Shown: in pieces, positions 35,102 to 47,487 of the stretch
Layout: each line of letters opens with the position of its first letter
How positions within the stretch are numbered: the stretch's first letter is position 1
Assembly (NCBI GenBank): GCA_015698045.1
Contig: BLAL01000313.1
Location: forward strand, 124,001 to 188,000
DNA from: Rhizophagus clarus
Taxonomy: Eukaryota > Glomeromycota > Glomeromycetes > Glomerales > Glomeraceae
Length of the DNA stretch: 64,000 bases
Direction of reading: 5' to 3'
Position numbers and translations under genes: made by a program
Notes under the pieces: generated by a model
Databases searched by the model: none
What the model saw: only the letters and a program-made list of their open reading frames with translations
What the model was told of the DNA's origin: nothing

Positions 35102-37054
35102 CTAGTTTTCAATAAATCGTTTACTTTTTTTCATAACGTTAATAAATGAAAGATATGCTGTTTCTAAGAACTGAACATATGGGTGAAGTCGTTCTTCACG
35201 GTGTGTGCTTGGCATTATACGAGTCCACAAACGAATTGGTAAAAAGATCAGATCCATGAGCGTTTGAGACGGTTGGCAGTGGTCATAGCAGGAACAGAGT
35301 ACACCATCGGCAATAACTGAGCCAGCTCGTGTGTAGAAGCTAATGTATCCATTATGCCATTCCTGTTTAATATATTAAGGAAACTATCTAGAAAGGTAAC
35401 CTTACAAACTTAAAGGTCAATATTGATTCAAACTTACATTTGTTATACCATCCACAAAGACTGGAACTAGCTTATTGTTATCGTCTGATACCGAAATCTT
35501 TGTTTCTCTAGGACGCAAATTTTTGGCAAACATAATTGACAAGTTCTCATCAAAGACATAATGGGTGGTTGTTAGCAATAATTGGCCTAGGAATATGTAT
35601 ACAATGAATTATGGATGATGAATAATTCACAATAGAATTAATTTAAATAAATTACCTTTTGAGCCATCAGTCTGGTAAAGCTAACTTTGGTAAATTTCGC
35701 TTCATGGTCGTGTTTACCAATATGGGCGATAAGGTAAACATCCGAGAATTCAGCAGCACCGTTTCTTATGTTTGACAGTACACGGTCCCCCTATTTGAAG
35801 TTCTCCCATTTTAATTATCCTTCCCGATTCGAGCTTAAGGTGTGTATCAAGCCAGAAACAACCTTTTTTGTTTTCGAATTTATTAACTTTATCTTTTAGG
35901 CCTTTTATTGTATTATAGTTCTTTCTCATATTTTTCATTTGCTATTCTCTCATCTTCTGCTTTCTGCTTTTCGTATTGTGCTCTTGCAATGGCTTCACCT
36001 TCTCTCTTTTTAAGTTCATCGTATTCTCTTTTCCTTTTCTCTTCTGCTTCTCTCGCAATTCTTGCATTTTCTTCTTGTTCTCTTCGAGCTTTCTCGAGGC
36101 ATTTATTTGTATAAACTCCATCTATAGAAGCGATATGCTTATGCAATTCTTTGATGCGTTGTTCATACACAAGACTATCAGACGGAAAGTTTTCTGGATT
36201 TGGAGAAATAACCCATCGATTACCCACGGAATTGACAAAAGCCCTAATTGGTTCATTCCAGCTTCTCTTTCTAAAATTTTCTGGATCATTAGTCTGCTTT
36301 TTATTACAATGTGAGAAAACAGAAATCATGTATTGGAGAGCCTCTTCCCCGAGGAACATCTTTATTCCGTTGATCGTACCCTTTTGTTCATTCGTGAACC
36401 GTTTAGCTTCTATAAACAGTTTTTTTCAGTATATTTCTTTCTAACATGAACGTAATCACTAGTATTTTCACTCACCAAACACGAATAATATAGCCTTGAT
36501 ACCATGAGCACACATTTTAATGGTGTGAGCGATTTCGGTTAGGACAATTTCGTCGAGGTCTTCAGTGTCAAAAATCCCTGGCGTGTCGATAATGTTATAA
36601 GTTATACCATCAATTTTGATATTCGCTGAACCAGATTTTTTTGTAATGGATGACTAATCATTTTCGAGAGTTAGAAACTAATATATACGAATTATTTAAA
36701 TCGAGCTCACTTATTTTTTTAATACTTACAAAGCTATCAGAAACAGAGAAAGTCGGGTTTTCATCTTCGGAAGTATTCAATAATATATTTCCTAATGTGA
36801 TTTTGCCAGCGTCTTACAAATAAATGTACAGTATAGTTTTAATAAAAAGAAAAAAAAAAAATGAAATAATCGAAAATAAAGATACGATAATCAAGACATA
36901 CCCGTGTTTCCAACCCCGGTGCATTGATAATCAATGATGAACTAGATGTTAATGTTATATAAATATAAATTGATTTTAAAAAAGAGAAATTCAAGAAAAT
37001 GATTTTTATTTTTTATAAAATAAGTCTTATAGATCCTTACGTATTATTTGCCAT
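35102..37054 (-). pseudogene. GIN1: GIN1-like gene, copy B (broken)
   Basis: The start ATGGCAAATAATAC is kept. In exon 2 a small deletion removes most of the AILL codons just before the P-loop and upsets the frame. The main exon is open for the GTPase C-terminal part (MFLGEEALQYMISVFSHCNK) and the coiled coil, then shifts frame at about 35915-35938 before the Hint start (CFWLDTHLKLESGRIIKMGE). Extra G/C bases in the QIGD region shift it again. The later exons with TTTHYVFDEN, the AGSVIADGV/CSCYDHC type text and the C-terminal tail are recognisable down to the stop at 35102-35104. It is clearly a pseudogene, but young enough that every exon can still be aligned. Confidence 0.88.
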
Positions 37055-37185
37055 AATTATTGGATCGTGCTGAAAAAATTTCGTTAATTTATCAAATAAT
37101 GATAAAAAGAAATATTAACCAGAAATTAGTAGTCATCATTTTTTATTCGGGATGTTTTAGTTGTTACATTTAGTTTGATTAGTAA

Positions 37186-37305
37186 GCAGCAATTTTCATA
37201 ATTGTATGGTCACTGGATGAGCTGTTTATTTGATTTTTACGTCAACTATCAAAAATCACAATCAAAACAAAATATCTGGTGACCATACAATTATGAAACT
37301 GCTGC
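37186..37305. repeat. 120-bp hairpin element
   Basis: Arms of about 28 bp: gcagcaattttcataattgt on the left and the near-exact complement (acaattatgaaactgctgc) on the right. The middle is partly self-complementary too. It looks like a very short MITE; no clear target duplication. Confidence 0.7.
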
Positions 37306-38275
37306 CCTTTTTAAGATTAGATAATTCCATTATACGGACTTTTACTTCTCTTTCCTTAGAGAAATTTCGTGTTCTTTTAAAGTTAATTCCCCTTTCTCAA
37401 TATTCAAGCTCAATATGATATATTATTGCAACACCTTCTTCATTGATTGGTGGATACTCAACCTACATCATGTTTTAACGGTCATATTCTTTGTAAGGTA
37501 TACTTTGGTTTTCATCCATATTAGGCGAAACATATTACTTTGCTATATCAATATGACAAATATATTTTTTATTGCCTAGTAATTTATATTTATTTAGAAA
37601 ATATTTAATTACCTCGGAAATAAGGTCCTCTTTGTAAATTACATCATCATTATTAACAAAAACTGTATCCATAATATATTTGCCTCATAATATTTTCTTA
37701 ATTTAATATAAGTTTTACATCTAATGAAAAGTAATTAAAAATTTTTTATTGAAAAAATAGCTGTTATTAATTAATGTGCTTTACAAGTTAGACAATGAGT
37801 ATATCGGTTCACATTATCACCTGTCCTTAGTAAAGTCTCGCCGAGAAAATATTTGTTTGATGCTAATAGAAATTAATAAAAAAAAAATCAAGCTCTGAAA
37901 TCGTTTTCTTGAAAATACATGGCCACAGCCGAAATATTCATACCTTAATTGCGTACTATCTCATTCAGGCTTCAATAATTTTTCGTAACGCTTCTTTATG
38001 TCGGTTTCTTTTTAACGAGTCATAACGTTTAGGTGGCGCAAAATTTCCACGGTTAATGTTGCTCTGTGTGGGGCAGGAAATTATATAAATATCCTCGTCG
38101 GTGGATCAAATCGTATGAGTCATTATTTTTTCTACATAATTGTATTACGTCACAAAGATGTATGTATATATTCCGTTTTTTTCAAACACATTAACATGGT
38201 CGACATTTATAAAAAACTAACAGAAAACATACAAGAGATAATATGATTTGTGAGGAACCAAAATGATAGATCTAA
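37306..38275. other. Intergenic, no supported gene
   Basis: AT-rich stretch. Short open frames such as 37230-37418 overlap the hairpin and lack any recognisable content. Confidence 0.45.
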
Positions 38276-38792
38276 TAATTCCAAAGTATCTCTATTAAGA
38301 GAAAAAGCACATTTGTTATAAGTGACAATACACGCGAAGATTTACGCAGAATTATAAAAGATTTAACCGATACTAAAGAAATTTTTCGCTACAGAGATTG
38401 GGTGACTGAGCTAATACGAGAAATAGTCTGTAAATTGGATAAACTTGAGGACATAAATGGCGTGTCTGCATTGAATATTATATCTCGTGAGTTATCCATT
38501 ATGATAAAATATGATCATGAAAAGATCAAAGATGAAGAGACGAGAGAATACATTAAACTTTTGAAGAAAATCTTAGATGAAGTGAATATATATATCACTT
38601 GGTGAATTTCTACTTTTAATGAAATTTAAATGGACAAGTAATGACGAATTCCATGCATGGAAATATCGAACCGAAGAAAAGGCGTTGAAAGAGTTGAAGC
38701 CATTTTATTTTCTCAAAGACTTAGAATCCGTTAGAGAAGCCATTAGTGCCATAAGAATTTGGAGAAAGCCTTGTCCTGAATATGACATCTAG
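38276..38792 (+). pseudogene. Unrecognised protein-coding remnant, helical and charged
   Basis: An open frame without ATG runs from about 38276 to 38605, containing SDNTREDLRRIIKDL and ELIREIVCKLDKLED. At 38598-38605 it overlaps a second frame that continues LGEFLLLMKFKWTSNDEFHA and ends ISAIRIWRKPCPEYDI at a TAG (38790-38792). The two parts read like one protein of about 170 residues split by a single frame change. Composition is charged and helical, and less AT-rich than the surroundings. I do not recognise the family. No start codon or upstream exon is evident. Confidence 0.45.
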
Positions 38793-39785
38793 TTCTATCC
38801 TCTTTTTTTCGCAATCTACATATTCCTGTTCCCAGCTTCATTTAGCTTTTAAAAGAATTATCCCCTTTAATGCTTTATATATCAGAACCTATTGTTGCTG
38901 ACATAATTTTCTTCTTGCGATAATCATTAAATCAATTAAAAAAAAATTATCTAATATGCGATTTTCATCCTTTCCTTTCGTTACTGTGTATATTTTATAT
39001 GTTTTTTTTAATTAATAAATAAATTTTATTGCTACCAATATGCTTCTCAATAGTTATCATGCAATTTTATTGTGGAACAGGATCCGAACAAAATTCCTGA
39101 ACTTTTATTTACAATAGTGCCCCTAGAAATTTGTATCATGTTCTTCATTAATTTTAGTTGCGATACTTTCCCAAAATATATCTCGATTCTTTTGAAATTC
39201 TTCGTTCCTATTTTTATGCTTGTTGACATCAGTCCGGTGAACCATTTTTTCCGGGAAGTGATTTAACCATGAAAAAGCGAATAAGTGGAATATGGGGTGT
39301 TTTTATACCCGTACATTAACCATACATCTGCGGGTAATCAAAATTTACTAATTTTTTCATCATACATGTAGTGTTCATGCGAGTACCTTGCAACAATCAC
39401 TAAAAATACTTCAACCACATTTAAACCACACTTTAAACCGACTTGATCCGTGCGCCTAATATAGATAAATACCTGTAATCACACGATCATCCCCGCGATC
39501 CTCGCTGAAAACCTTATCATGCAAAAATAATTGTAACGTGCAAGTGACTTGTTGCCAAGAAAAAAATTTTTATTAATACAAAGGTTCGGGACTGCGCCCG
39601 TGATACATGACGTCTATGTTAATATACACGAGCGATACCCCTCTATTCTAACTCCACACAATGCCCTATCCTTCAACAAGCCAATGATCATGCCTAAAAC
39701 CTTCCTCACATCTTTACGCAACTTTTTATATTCTTCGAAGTTCTCATCCAAAGATTCTTAGGTAAATTCAATGCTAAAAAGCGTC
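38793..39785. other. Intergenic, possible old gene debris
   Basis: Base composition is more balanced than in most of the window, which may mean old coding sequence, but no frame gives recognisable protein. Confidence 0.35.
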
Positions 39786-40697
39786 TTACTCGCCTATAAA
39801 ATTTCTCCCGGAGAATAGGGGAGAAAATGTCAATCCCTGGCAGATGTCACAACCTATAAAGATAGTCAAAATAATCATCGCTACCACATTTTCGTTTTCT
39901 CTTGTTCGTTTCATACGAACTTCAAGTTGCTTGATATTCTGTGCGAAGCCTTCTATTAACTTTTGCTGGACCTTTTCCTCTGTAATGCAAATAAGGTCTT
40001 CGGATATCCACGAGTGGTAAGGAGTTAGTACCATGTTGGAGGAATAGTAAAAAATACAATTGATTGTATAATCGACCCGCCCACAACTTTCATCCCCAAT
40101 TATTTCGTACTCAGGCTTCATGCCGAATTTTTTACTCGTGATATCTTCTGCGATACGAAGGGCGGTATGTATAATAGTATGATTGAAACGTACTCATTAT
40201 GCATGGACTCCAAACTTGTCATCACCAACGTTCCATAACTCTAAAGACTTAATTTGATATCAGCCATACACAGCACTAAATGCTTATTGTCGTCTTGGAC
40301 TTCGTGGATTTGCGGTTTGAAAAGCGGTATAATCTCTGTACCTTCAGAGATGAGATTATATTTCGCCAACACTTCCTTCAAACTACGGTACATCGAAAAG
40401 GCCCTCAACTTTTTCTCTTAACGAACTTCACGAGCCTTTTTGCCGGACCAATTTCATTCCATGTTGTTCAAGTTCTTCCTGAGTCAAGTTAAAGAAGTCT
40501 AGACCATTAACCTTTTCATTGCGAATAATTTTTTCATCATCCTCGTCAAGTCCTAAGTTCTCCTGTCCCTGCAAAAATTCTATAAGCTTGGCCGTGTCAT
40601 ATTTCTTAATTTCTTCCGCAAGCGTAACTGAGTCATTTCCGGTAGCAGTAACGAAAATAGAAGTAGAGACAGGTGTGTTAATTTCAAATACAGACAT
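39786..40697 (-). pseudogene. SAM domain plus PD-(D/E)XK-like remnant (broken)
   Basis: The upstream part (40697-40428) encodes a SAM domain: DTAKLIEFLQGQ, LDEDDEKIIRNEKVNG and FFNLTQEELEQHGMKL. The downstream part (40121-39786) has YEIIGDESCGRVDY, LICITEEKVQQKLIEGFAQN and IKQLEVRMKR. This is a pattern (Asp in VDY, then EEK, then AQNIKQ) I associate with the nuclease-like domain found behind SAM domains in many Glomeromycotina proteins. The gene is broken in a few places between and after these parts. Function of the family is not established to my knowledge. Confidence 0.6.
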
Positions 40698-40870
40698 GGC
40701 GCTTTTATATGATTACTAGGCTCGGGTGAAAAAATGTGTTACGTTCGGAGGAAAAAATCTGGTGAGGACGCAAGCGTTAATATAGGTTTTTATGTCGCAC
40801 AGGCATGTCACTGTGTAATTACACGTGACTTTTAACGATATTCTTTATTTAAACATTGCCGGAAGACGGC

Positions 40871-41221
40871 TTACAATACATAAAATTGCGAATAATTCGC
40901 TACATGATACAAATAAAAAATACTAATAACTTGTGAGGATATGGGGGATGCAACTACATGAAATAAATCTGCTGGAGGATCACCTTCGAAATAAGCGGAA
41001 ATTAAAGCTTGTGGTTGCATACGTCTTTCGCCCATAAAAACTTGACGGATATCAAAGAGGAATGTTATTGTATGGAGACGTCAACTAGTTTTGAATAGCT
41101 GTTTGAAGTGTGCTAACTGCTCCATTTCTTGGAGCGTAATTCTTAGAGTAAGATTATCTAGTGAAAGAGCATTGAACTGCTCACTAGGAATGATAAGGCA
41201 TTTGAGAGTAATATTAGCCAT
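40871..41221 (-). pseudogene. Unrecognised gene remnant, two pieces
   Basis: An ATG at 41221 opens MANITLKCLIIPSEQFNALS, LDNLTLRITLQEMEQLAHFK and stops after about 48 residues. In the next frame FLFDIRQVFMGERRMQPQAL and ISAYFEGDPPADLFHVVA follow to a stop at 40871. The text is coding-like (balanced composition) but I cannot name it. It may be one broken exon or two unrelated pieces. Confidence 0.35.
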
Positions 41222-42493
41222 CTGTTTGCTTAGGTGAAAGACGTTGTCAGCGGAAACCAGAAGCCATATTCCATACCATTTCTACCAAATATGCGCATAT
41301 ACGTATCTTATTTTGCGTTATTTTTTCTGGGAAAGATTTTGTGGGAATGTTGGCCGAACTTCCACATACTCTTACATGCTTTATATCTTACTGGAAGAAA
41401 AGCTAAGGAGATATGAGGCGTGATTAGTATTTTCGTATGATGCCAAGAGTTCCATGAGAGCACATGCAAATGGAACCTTCATACCTTTTCACATGTTAGA
41501 TCTACCCTGCAAGACATATAGTTAGCTTTACGCCTGACGATCTCGAAATTGCGAAGTCCCCAACCTTTCATAACATATGCTTTTGTCAGTACTATTTGCT
41601 TTTAGGATAAGTCCTGTGTCGCGCGTAGACTTTCTTTCTCATTTTTCTCATGGTTGTACGGGGAAAAAAATAGGGATACTGGTTAGCATGATTATTTTCT
41701 TTTTTCGATAAATGAAAATGATGTTTCACAGACCTGCTTTGTGTGATCATTTATTTTGTCGCATAATCTGTGGCTCGGCAAATTCTTCTGAGCTGATGAT
41801 CACGATCAATATTCTGAACTCGAAATTTTCCGCATTAAATATATCTTATCTTTATCAAGGCAATTATGGCAAATAACAGTAATAATAATTCCGGTCGAAG
41901 TGAAACACTTGATCAATTATATGAAGTGCTATTATATAAGAAGGAGGATATAATAGCTATTCAGGAAAATTCGGTATTGGTGGCAATGCAAATCAAATGG
42001 CAAACATTGAAGCAAGAAGACAAAAACACTTGCTGACTCCTATGAGTTGTTGTTAGATTTGGTGGAGGATATAATACCGAATTTACAATAAATGAAACTT
42101 GATATCGAAAATTAGTATTACCTGCCATTTTTTTTTCTATTTCGGTCTTGTGGCGCAATCACGTTTTCTTGCGAAAGATAGTGAAAGATTCTCAGTACTG
42201 TAATTTCCGATATGCCTGAAATTACGTGAGATTTAATATCCCTTAATTCATTAAAATTATGTACAGCAACACTACATTTTGTAACATGAATAGATGATCA
42301 AAAAATTTTTAATATAAACTTTTCAATGTTCCTATTATCATTATTCGAAAAATCTTTGCTATTAAGTATGTTTGAAAAAAATACATTGGTTTAATTTTAC
42401 GTTAGTATAATCAGATCTTTATTTAATCTGTGTACATTATATAAGTATATAAGCTTCTAACTTTGACCAATATTGAACTTGCCTAATCTTAAT
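41222..42493. other. Intergenic with a short orphan open frame
   Basis: A plus-strand ATG at 41866 opens 56 codons starting MANNSNNNSGRSETLDQLYE, then stops; the next frame contains FGIGGNANQMANIEARRQKH. It could be a first exon or a decayed gene; unrecognised. The rest has no supported feature. Confidence 0.35.
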
Positions 42494-44633
42494 TTAGTTC
42501 TTAATAAGTTGTTTACTTTTTTTCATAGCATTAATAAATGAAAGATATGTTGTTTCTAAAAACTGAATATATGGATGAAGTCGTGTTTCGCGATGTGTAC
42601 TTGGAATTATATGAGTCCACCAACGAAGTGGTAAAAATACTAGATCCATGAGCGTTTGAGACGGTGGGCAATGATCATAACAGGAACTGAGCACACCATT
42701 AGCGATAACTGAGCCCGCTCGTGTGTAGAAGCTAATGTACTTGTTGTGCCATTCCTGATTTAAAATTTTAGATAGTTATCAAGAAAAGTAATTTTTACAA
42801 TCTTTAAAAGAAGATAAGAATGTTGATTCAAACTCACATTTGTAACATCATCCACAATTACTGGAACTAGTTTATTGTTATCATCTGATATCAAAATCTT
42901 GGTTTCTCCAGGACGAAGATTTTTAGCAAATATAATTGATAAATTTTCATCAAAGACGTAGTGAGTAGTCGTTAGCAGTAATTGACCTAAAAGGAATATA
43001 ACGAAAGGTTATTAATATACTATGTATGAGAGGAATTTATCGTTACAGAAAAAATTAATTAAAATAAGTTGCCTCTAGATCCATCCGGCCTGGTAAAGCT
43101 GATTTTAGCAAACTTTGCCATATGATCGAGTTTACCAATATGAGCGATAAGGTAAACATCTGAGAATTCTGCAATGCCATTTCTGATGTTTGATAACACT
43201 CGATCCCCTACTTGAAGTTCAGACATTTGAATAATCCTTCCCGATTCAAGTTTAACTTTTGTTCCAAGCCAGAAACAACGGCTATTTTTGGATTCATTAA
43301 TATCGTTGGAAAGTTGATCATTTCTTGCGGCAAGTTGGTCATTTTTATTGGAAAGTTCCATAATAGCCATGGAAAGTTCCATATTTCTTTCGGAAAGATC
43401 CTCATTAGCCTTGGAAAGTACAGTCATTCTTTCGTCTAGTCTTGATATTCGTTCAATTAGTGTGTTTTTGATATTCTGAAGTTCCCTATCTCGATTTTCA
43501 TTTATTCTCCTTTCATCTTCTGCCCTCTGCATCTCGTAATTCGCTTTTGCAATAGCTTCACCTTCACTCTTTTTAAGGTCATCATATTCCTTTTTTCGTC
43601 TCTCTTCCGCTTCTTTTGCTTTTCTCTCATTCTCTTCTTGCTCTTTCCGGGCCTTCTCAAGAAATTCATTCGTATACACTTCGTGTATAGAGGTGATTTT
43701 TGCTTGCAATTCTTTGAGTCGGTTTTCATGCACTGGATTATCGGGCGGGAAAATTTCTGAATTCGGAGAAATTGCCCACCTACCACCTACAGAATTGACA
43801 AATGCCCTAATTGGTTCATTCCAGCAAGACTTTCTAAAATATTCTAGATCCTCAGTCTGCTTTTTATTACAATGTGAGAAGACAGAAATCATGTATTGAA
43901 GAGCCTCTTCTCCAAGAAATAACGATATTTTGTTGATCATTTCCTTTTGTTCATTCGTGAACCGTTTAGCTTCTATAAACAGCTTTGCCGTTAATTTATA
44001 TCTCTACTGTGAACGTAATAAAATGTATTCCTACTCACCAACCACAAATAAAATGGCCTTGACTCCATAAGCACACTTTTGGATGGTGCGAGCGATTTCT
44101 TCTAAGGTATCTTTGTTAAGATCTTCAGTATCAAAAACCCCTGGTGTATCGACGATATTGAAAACTTCGTTATTAATTTTATAATTCGCGGAACAAGATT
44201 GTTCGGTAGCAGATGACTACACATTTTCGAAAGATTAGAGGGTTAGAAAATAAATGTAAATGAATACGCAGTAACTAAAATTATTATATATTCAGTACAA
44301 AATCGTTTATTTTATATTTACAAAGCTATCGGAAACAAAGAAGGTAGGATTTTCATTTTCAGAAGTTCCCAACATTAAATTCCCTAATGTGCTTTTGCCG
44401 GCGCCTTACAATAAATGTGATAGTTTAATAATAATATTTCCAACGAAAAGAATGAAATACATCCATCATACTGTAAGTGCATACCCGTTTTTCCAACTAA
44501 GAGTATAGCTGGTGCGTTGATAATCAGTGGGGGACTTAAAGTTAATGAAAAATAAAAATAAGCAACTAAATTTCTAGAAATATGATTTTTATTTTGCATT
44601 AAGTTTCTTAGTTTCTTACGTATTATTTGCCAT
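42494..44633 (-). CDS. GIN1: GIN1-like protein: AIG1-type GTPase, coiled coil, Hedgehog-type Hint domain (complete, 544 aa)
   Basis: Seven exons keep frame throughout: 44633-44620, 44534-44485, 44404-44322, 44216-44039, 43972-43073, 42986-42838 and 42754-42494. The P-loop GKTGAGKST is at residues 19-27 (split by an intron) and DTPG at 72-75, as in AIG1/IAN GTPases. EAKRFTNEQKEMI to about 230 completes the G domain. A charged coiled coil (about 230-335) precedes the Hint domain, which starts at Cys341 in CFWLGTKVKL, with QVGDRVLSN, then LTTTHYVFDE, and ends AGSVIANGVLSSCY (about 471-484), the SCY end of Hedgehog Hint. A tail with MDLVFLPLRWW follows. Hint domains self-cleave at the Cys; whether this one does is not known. 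The intron after the main exon uses a GC donor. Known relative: GmGIN1 of Glomus mosseae. Confidence 0.93.
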
Positions 44634-45274
44634 GGTTATGGTTTCGGACTATAATATCGTAAAAAATGATAAAAAGAAGTATCAAACAGAGTTATGATAG
44701 TTAAATAAGAAATCGTTGTGACAAAGAATGTTGTATTTGTTTGACGAGTACAATAATGAAAATATTGTTCTAAACTATAGTTAACCTCAAAAGGCTATTA
44801 ATTGTATCCATTAAAATAGAGTTTGTGTAACCATAAAAAGTATACAATAAATTATAATGTTTTTTTAATGAAAAATTTAGGCGAGAATTTGTTTTGCTTA
44901 CATTTATAATAATTTTACGAAGAAAATGAATTGAAAATATGAATTATACTTGAATCATCATCCTATAAACGTAAAAAACCAAAATTTATGTGCAAACATA
45001 ATTTTATTTTTTTGGATTCAGTACTGTAATTTTCATTTTAATAAAGTATCGGTATAAGTTCCTTTAATTCGTGAAATTATTGCTTAAATTTACCATACTC
45101 ATTTATTTATTGTAACTTCGTAATTTGTTGCATCAAGAGGTGGTCAAAGAATTTTTCTATATTATGACAATTTTTAATAATTTTCATTATCAAAATCTTA
45201 AAAAACATCATAATTAATAGGTATATGTGAGCTACTAATTCTATTGAATTTATTTGACTTGTAACATTGCAAAT
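44634..45274. other. Intergenic between the two complete GIN1 copies
   Basis: AT-rich, with text shared with other GIN1 upstream regions (for example the ccattaaaatagag block), showing that whole gene-plus-upstream units were duplicated. Confidence 0.5.
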
Positions 45275-47296
45275 CTAAACCTGGTTCTCAATAAATCGTT
45301 TACTTTTTTTCATAGCGTTAATAAATAAAAGATATGCTGTTTCTAAGAACTGAACATATGGATGAAGTCGCTCTTCGCGATGTGTGCTTGGCATTACACG
45401 AGTCCACCAACGAACTGGTAAAAAGACCAGATCCATGAGCGTTTGAGACGGAGGACAATGATCATAACAGGAACAGAGTACGCCATTGGCGATGACTGAG
45501 CCAGCTCTTGTGTAGAAGCTAATATATTCATCGTGATATTCCTGTTTTAAAATATTAAAATTTTAGATAGCTATCAAGAAAAGTAATTTTTACAATCTTT
45601 TAATAGAAATTAGAATGTTGATTCATACTCACACTTGTTACATCATCCACAACTACTGGAACTAGTTTATTGTTATCATCTGAAACTAAAATTTTTGTTT
45701 CTCCTGGACGCAAATTTTTGGCAAATATAACTGATAAATTCTCATCAAAGACATAATGGGTGGTTGTTAGCAGTAATTGACCTTAAAGAAGGTACATCAA
45801 CGGTTAATATACACGAGTAACTTATCATTATAACGAAATTGATTTAAAATAAATTACCTTTAGATCTATCTGGTCTGGTAAAGTTAATTTTAGCAAATTT
45901 CGCTTTATTATCGAGTTTACCAGTATGAGCGATTAGATAAACACTGGAGAATTCTGCAACGTCATTTCTGATGTTTGATAACACTTTATCTCCTATTTGA
46001 AGTTCTGACATTTGAATAATCCTTCCTGATTCAAGCATAACTTGTGTTTTAAGCCAGAAACAGCGGTTTCTAAGACCTGAAATAGTATTATTTAGATTTT
46101 CTATTGTACCAAGAAATTCGTTTTTGATACTCGTAAATTCCTTGTCTTTTTCTTCTTTTATTCTTCTTTCATCCTCTTTCTTTTGCTTCTCGTAGTACTT
46201 TTTTGCTTTATCTTCTCCTTCTTTTCTTTTACGTTCATCATATTCTCTTTGTCGTTTCTCTTCTGCTTCTTTCGCAATTCTTGCATTTTCTTCCTGCTTT
46301 TTCCGAGCCTTCTCGAGAAGGTCATTTGTATAAACTCCCTTTATAGAGACGATATGTTTCTTTAATTCTTTGAGGCGTTGCTTATGCAAAAGATTATCGG
46401 GCGGAAAGTCTTCTGGATCTGGTGAAATGGTCCACCGATCACCCACAGATTCGATAAAAGTCTTAATTTGTTCATTCCAGCAAGAATTTTTAAAATATTC
46501 TGGATCCTTAGTCTGCTTTTTGTTACAATGTGAAAAGACAGAAATCATGTATTGAAGAGACTCTTCCCCAAGAAACATTTTTATTCCGTTGATCGTGTTT
46601 TTTTGCTCACTCGTGAACCGTTTGGCTTCTGTATTTTTAACAATATATATATATATCAGATATATATATTTACTTAAGTCCCATCATGAACGTTATTATC
46701 AGTATTCTTACTCACCAAACACGAATAATATGGCTTTGATCCCATAAGTACATTTTTGGATAGTGCGAGCGATTTCGTCTAAGATATCTGCGTCGAGGTC
46801 GTCAGTATCAAAAATTCCTGGCGTATCGATAATGTTATAAATATTATCCCCAATTTTGTAAGCCGCAGAACCAGATTTTTTAGTAACTGATGACTAATCA
46901 TTTTCAAGTGTTAAAAAACTGAAAGTACTTAAATCGAATTTACTTAAATCGAATTCATTAATTTTATACTTACAAAGCTATCAGAAACAAGGAATGTTGG
47001 ATTTTCGTCTTCAGAGGTTTTCAGCAATAAATTTCCTAATGTACTTTTACCAGCACCTTACAAATAAATATAATATAATTTAATAATTTTTCGACAAAAA
47101 AAAACGAAATGGCTGAAAGGTTGACATTATATCAGCGCATACCCGTTTTTCCAACTAAGAGTATAGCTGGTGCATTGATATCCAACAAAGGACTTAACGT
47201 TAATTATAAATAAACATAAGTGATTAGAAAAGATGAAATTCAAAAAAATAATTTTATTTTTTATAAGTTTTTAGTTTCTTACGTATTATTTGCCAT
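45275..47296 (-). CDS. GIN1: GIN1-like protein: AIG1-type GTPase, coiled coil, Hedgehog-type Hint domain (complete, 503 aa)
   Basis: Exons 47296-47283, 47192-47143, 47056-46974, 46893-46716, 46628-45858, 45781-45633 and 45541-45275 are all in frame with standard GT-AG borders. The protein starts MANNTPLLDINAPAILLVGK. The P-loop GKTGAGKST, DTPG and the Hint residues (CFWLKTQVML, LTTTHYVF, SVIANGVLCSCYDH) are all present. The coiled coil is 43 residues shorter than in the copy at 42494-44633 (Cys at about 298). The tail ends KRFIENQV. It lies about 640 bases upstream of the neighbouring copy on the same strand, in a head-to-tail array. The likely role is a membrane- or signal-linked GTPase processed at the Hint domain; this is inference from family parts. 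Confidence 0.93.
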
Positions 47297-47487
47297 AGTT
47301 ATCGGACCGTGCTGAGAAAATATCGTTAATTTATCAAATAATGATAAAAAGAGTAGAAGAAATAACAGATTAGAAATCATTTTTTAAACAAGGACGTTAC
47401 AATCGTTTGATCAGCAAATATTGTTCTAAACTGTAATTAACCTCAAAAGGCTATTAATTATATCCATTAAAATATATAGATTACCGT
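47297..47487. other. Upstream region of the 503-aa GIN1 copy
   Basis: Shares text with the upstream regions of other GIN1 copies; no separate feature. Confidence 0.4.

Noticed and set aside
42494-47296. Hint domain as an intein
   Set aside because: There is no host protein resuming after the Hint part and no C-terminal His-Asn; the end is the SCY type of Hedgehog proteins, followed by a family-specific tail.
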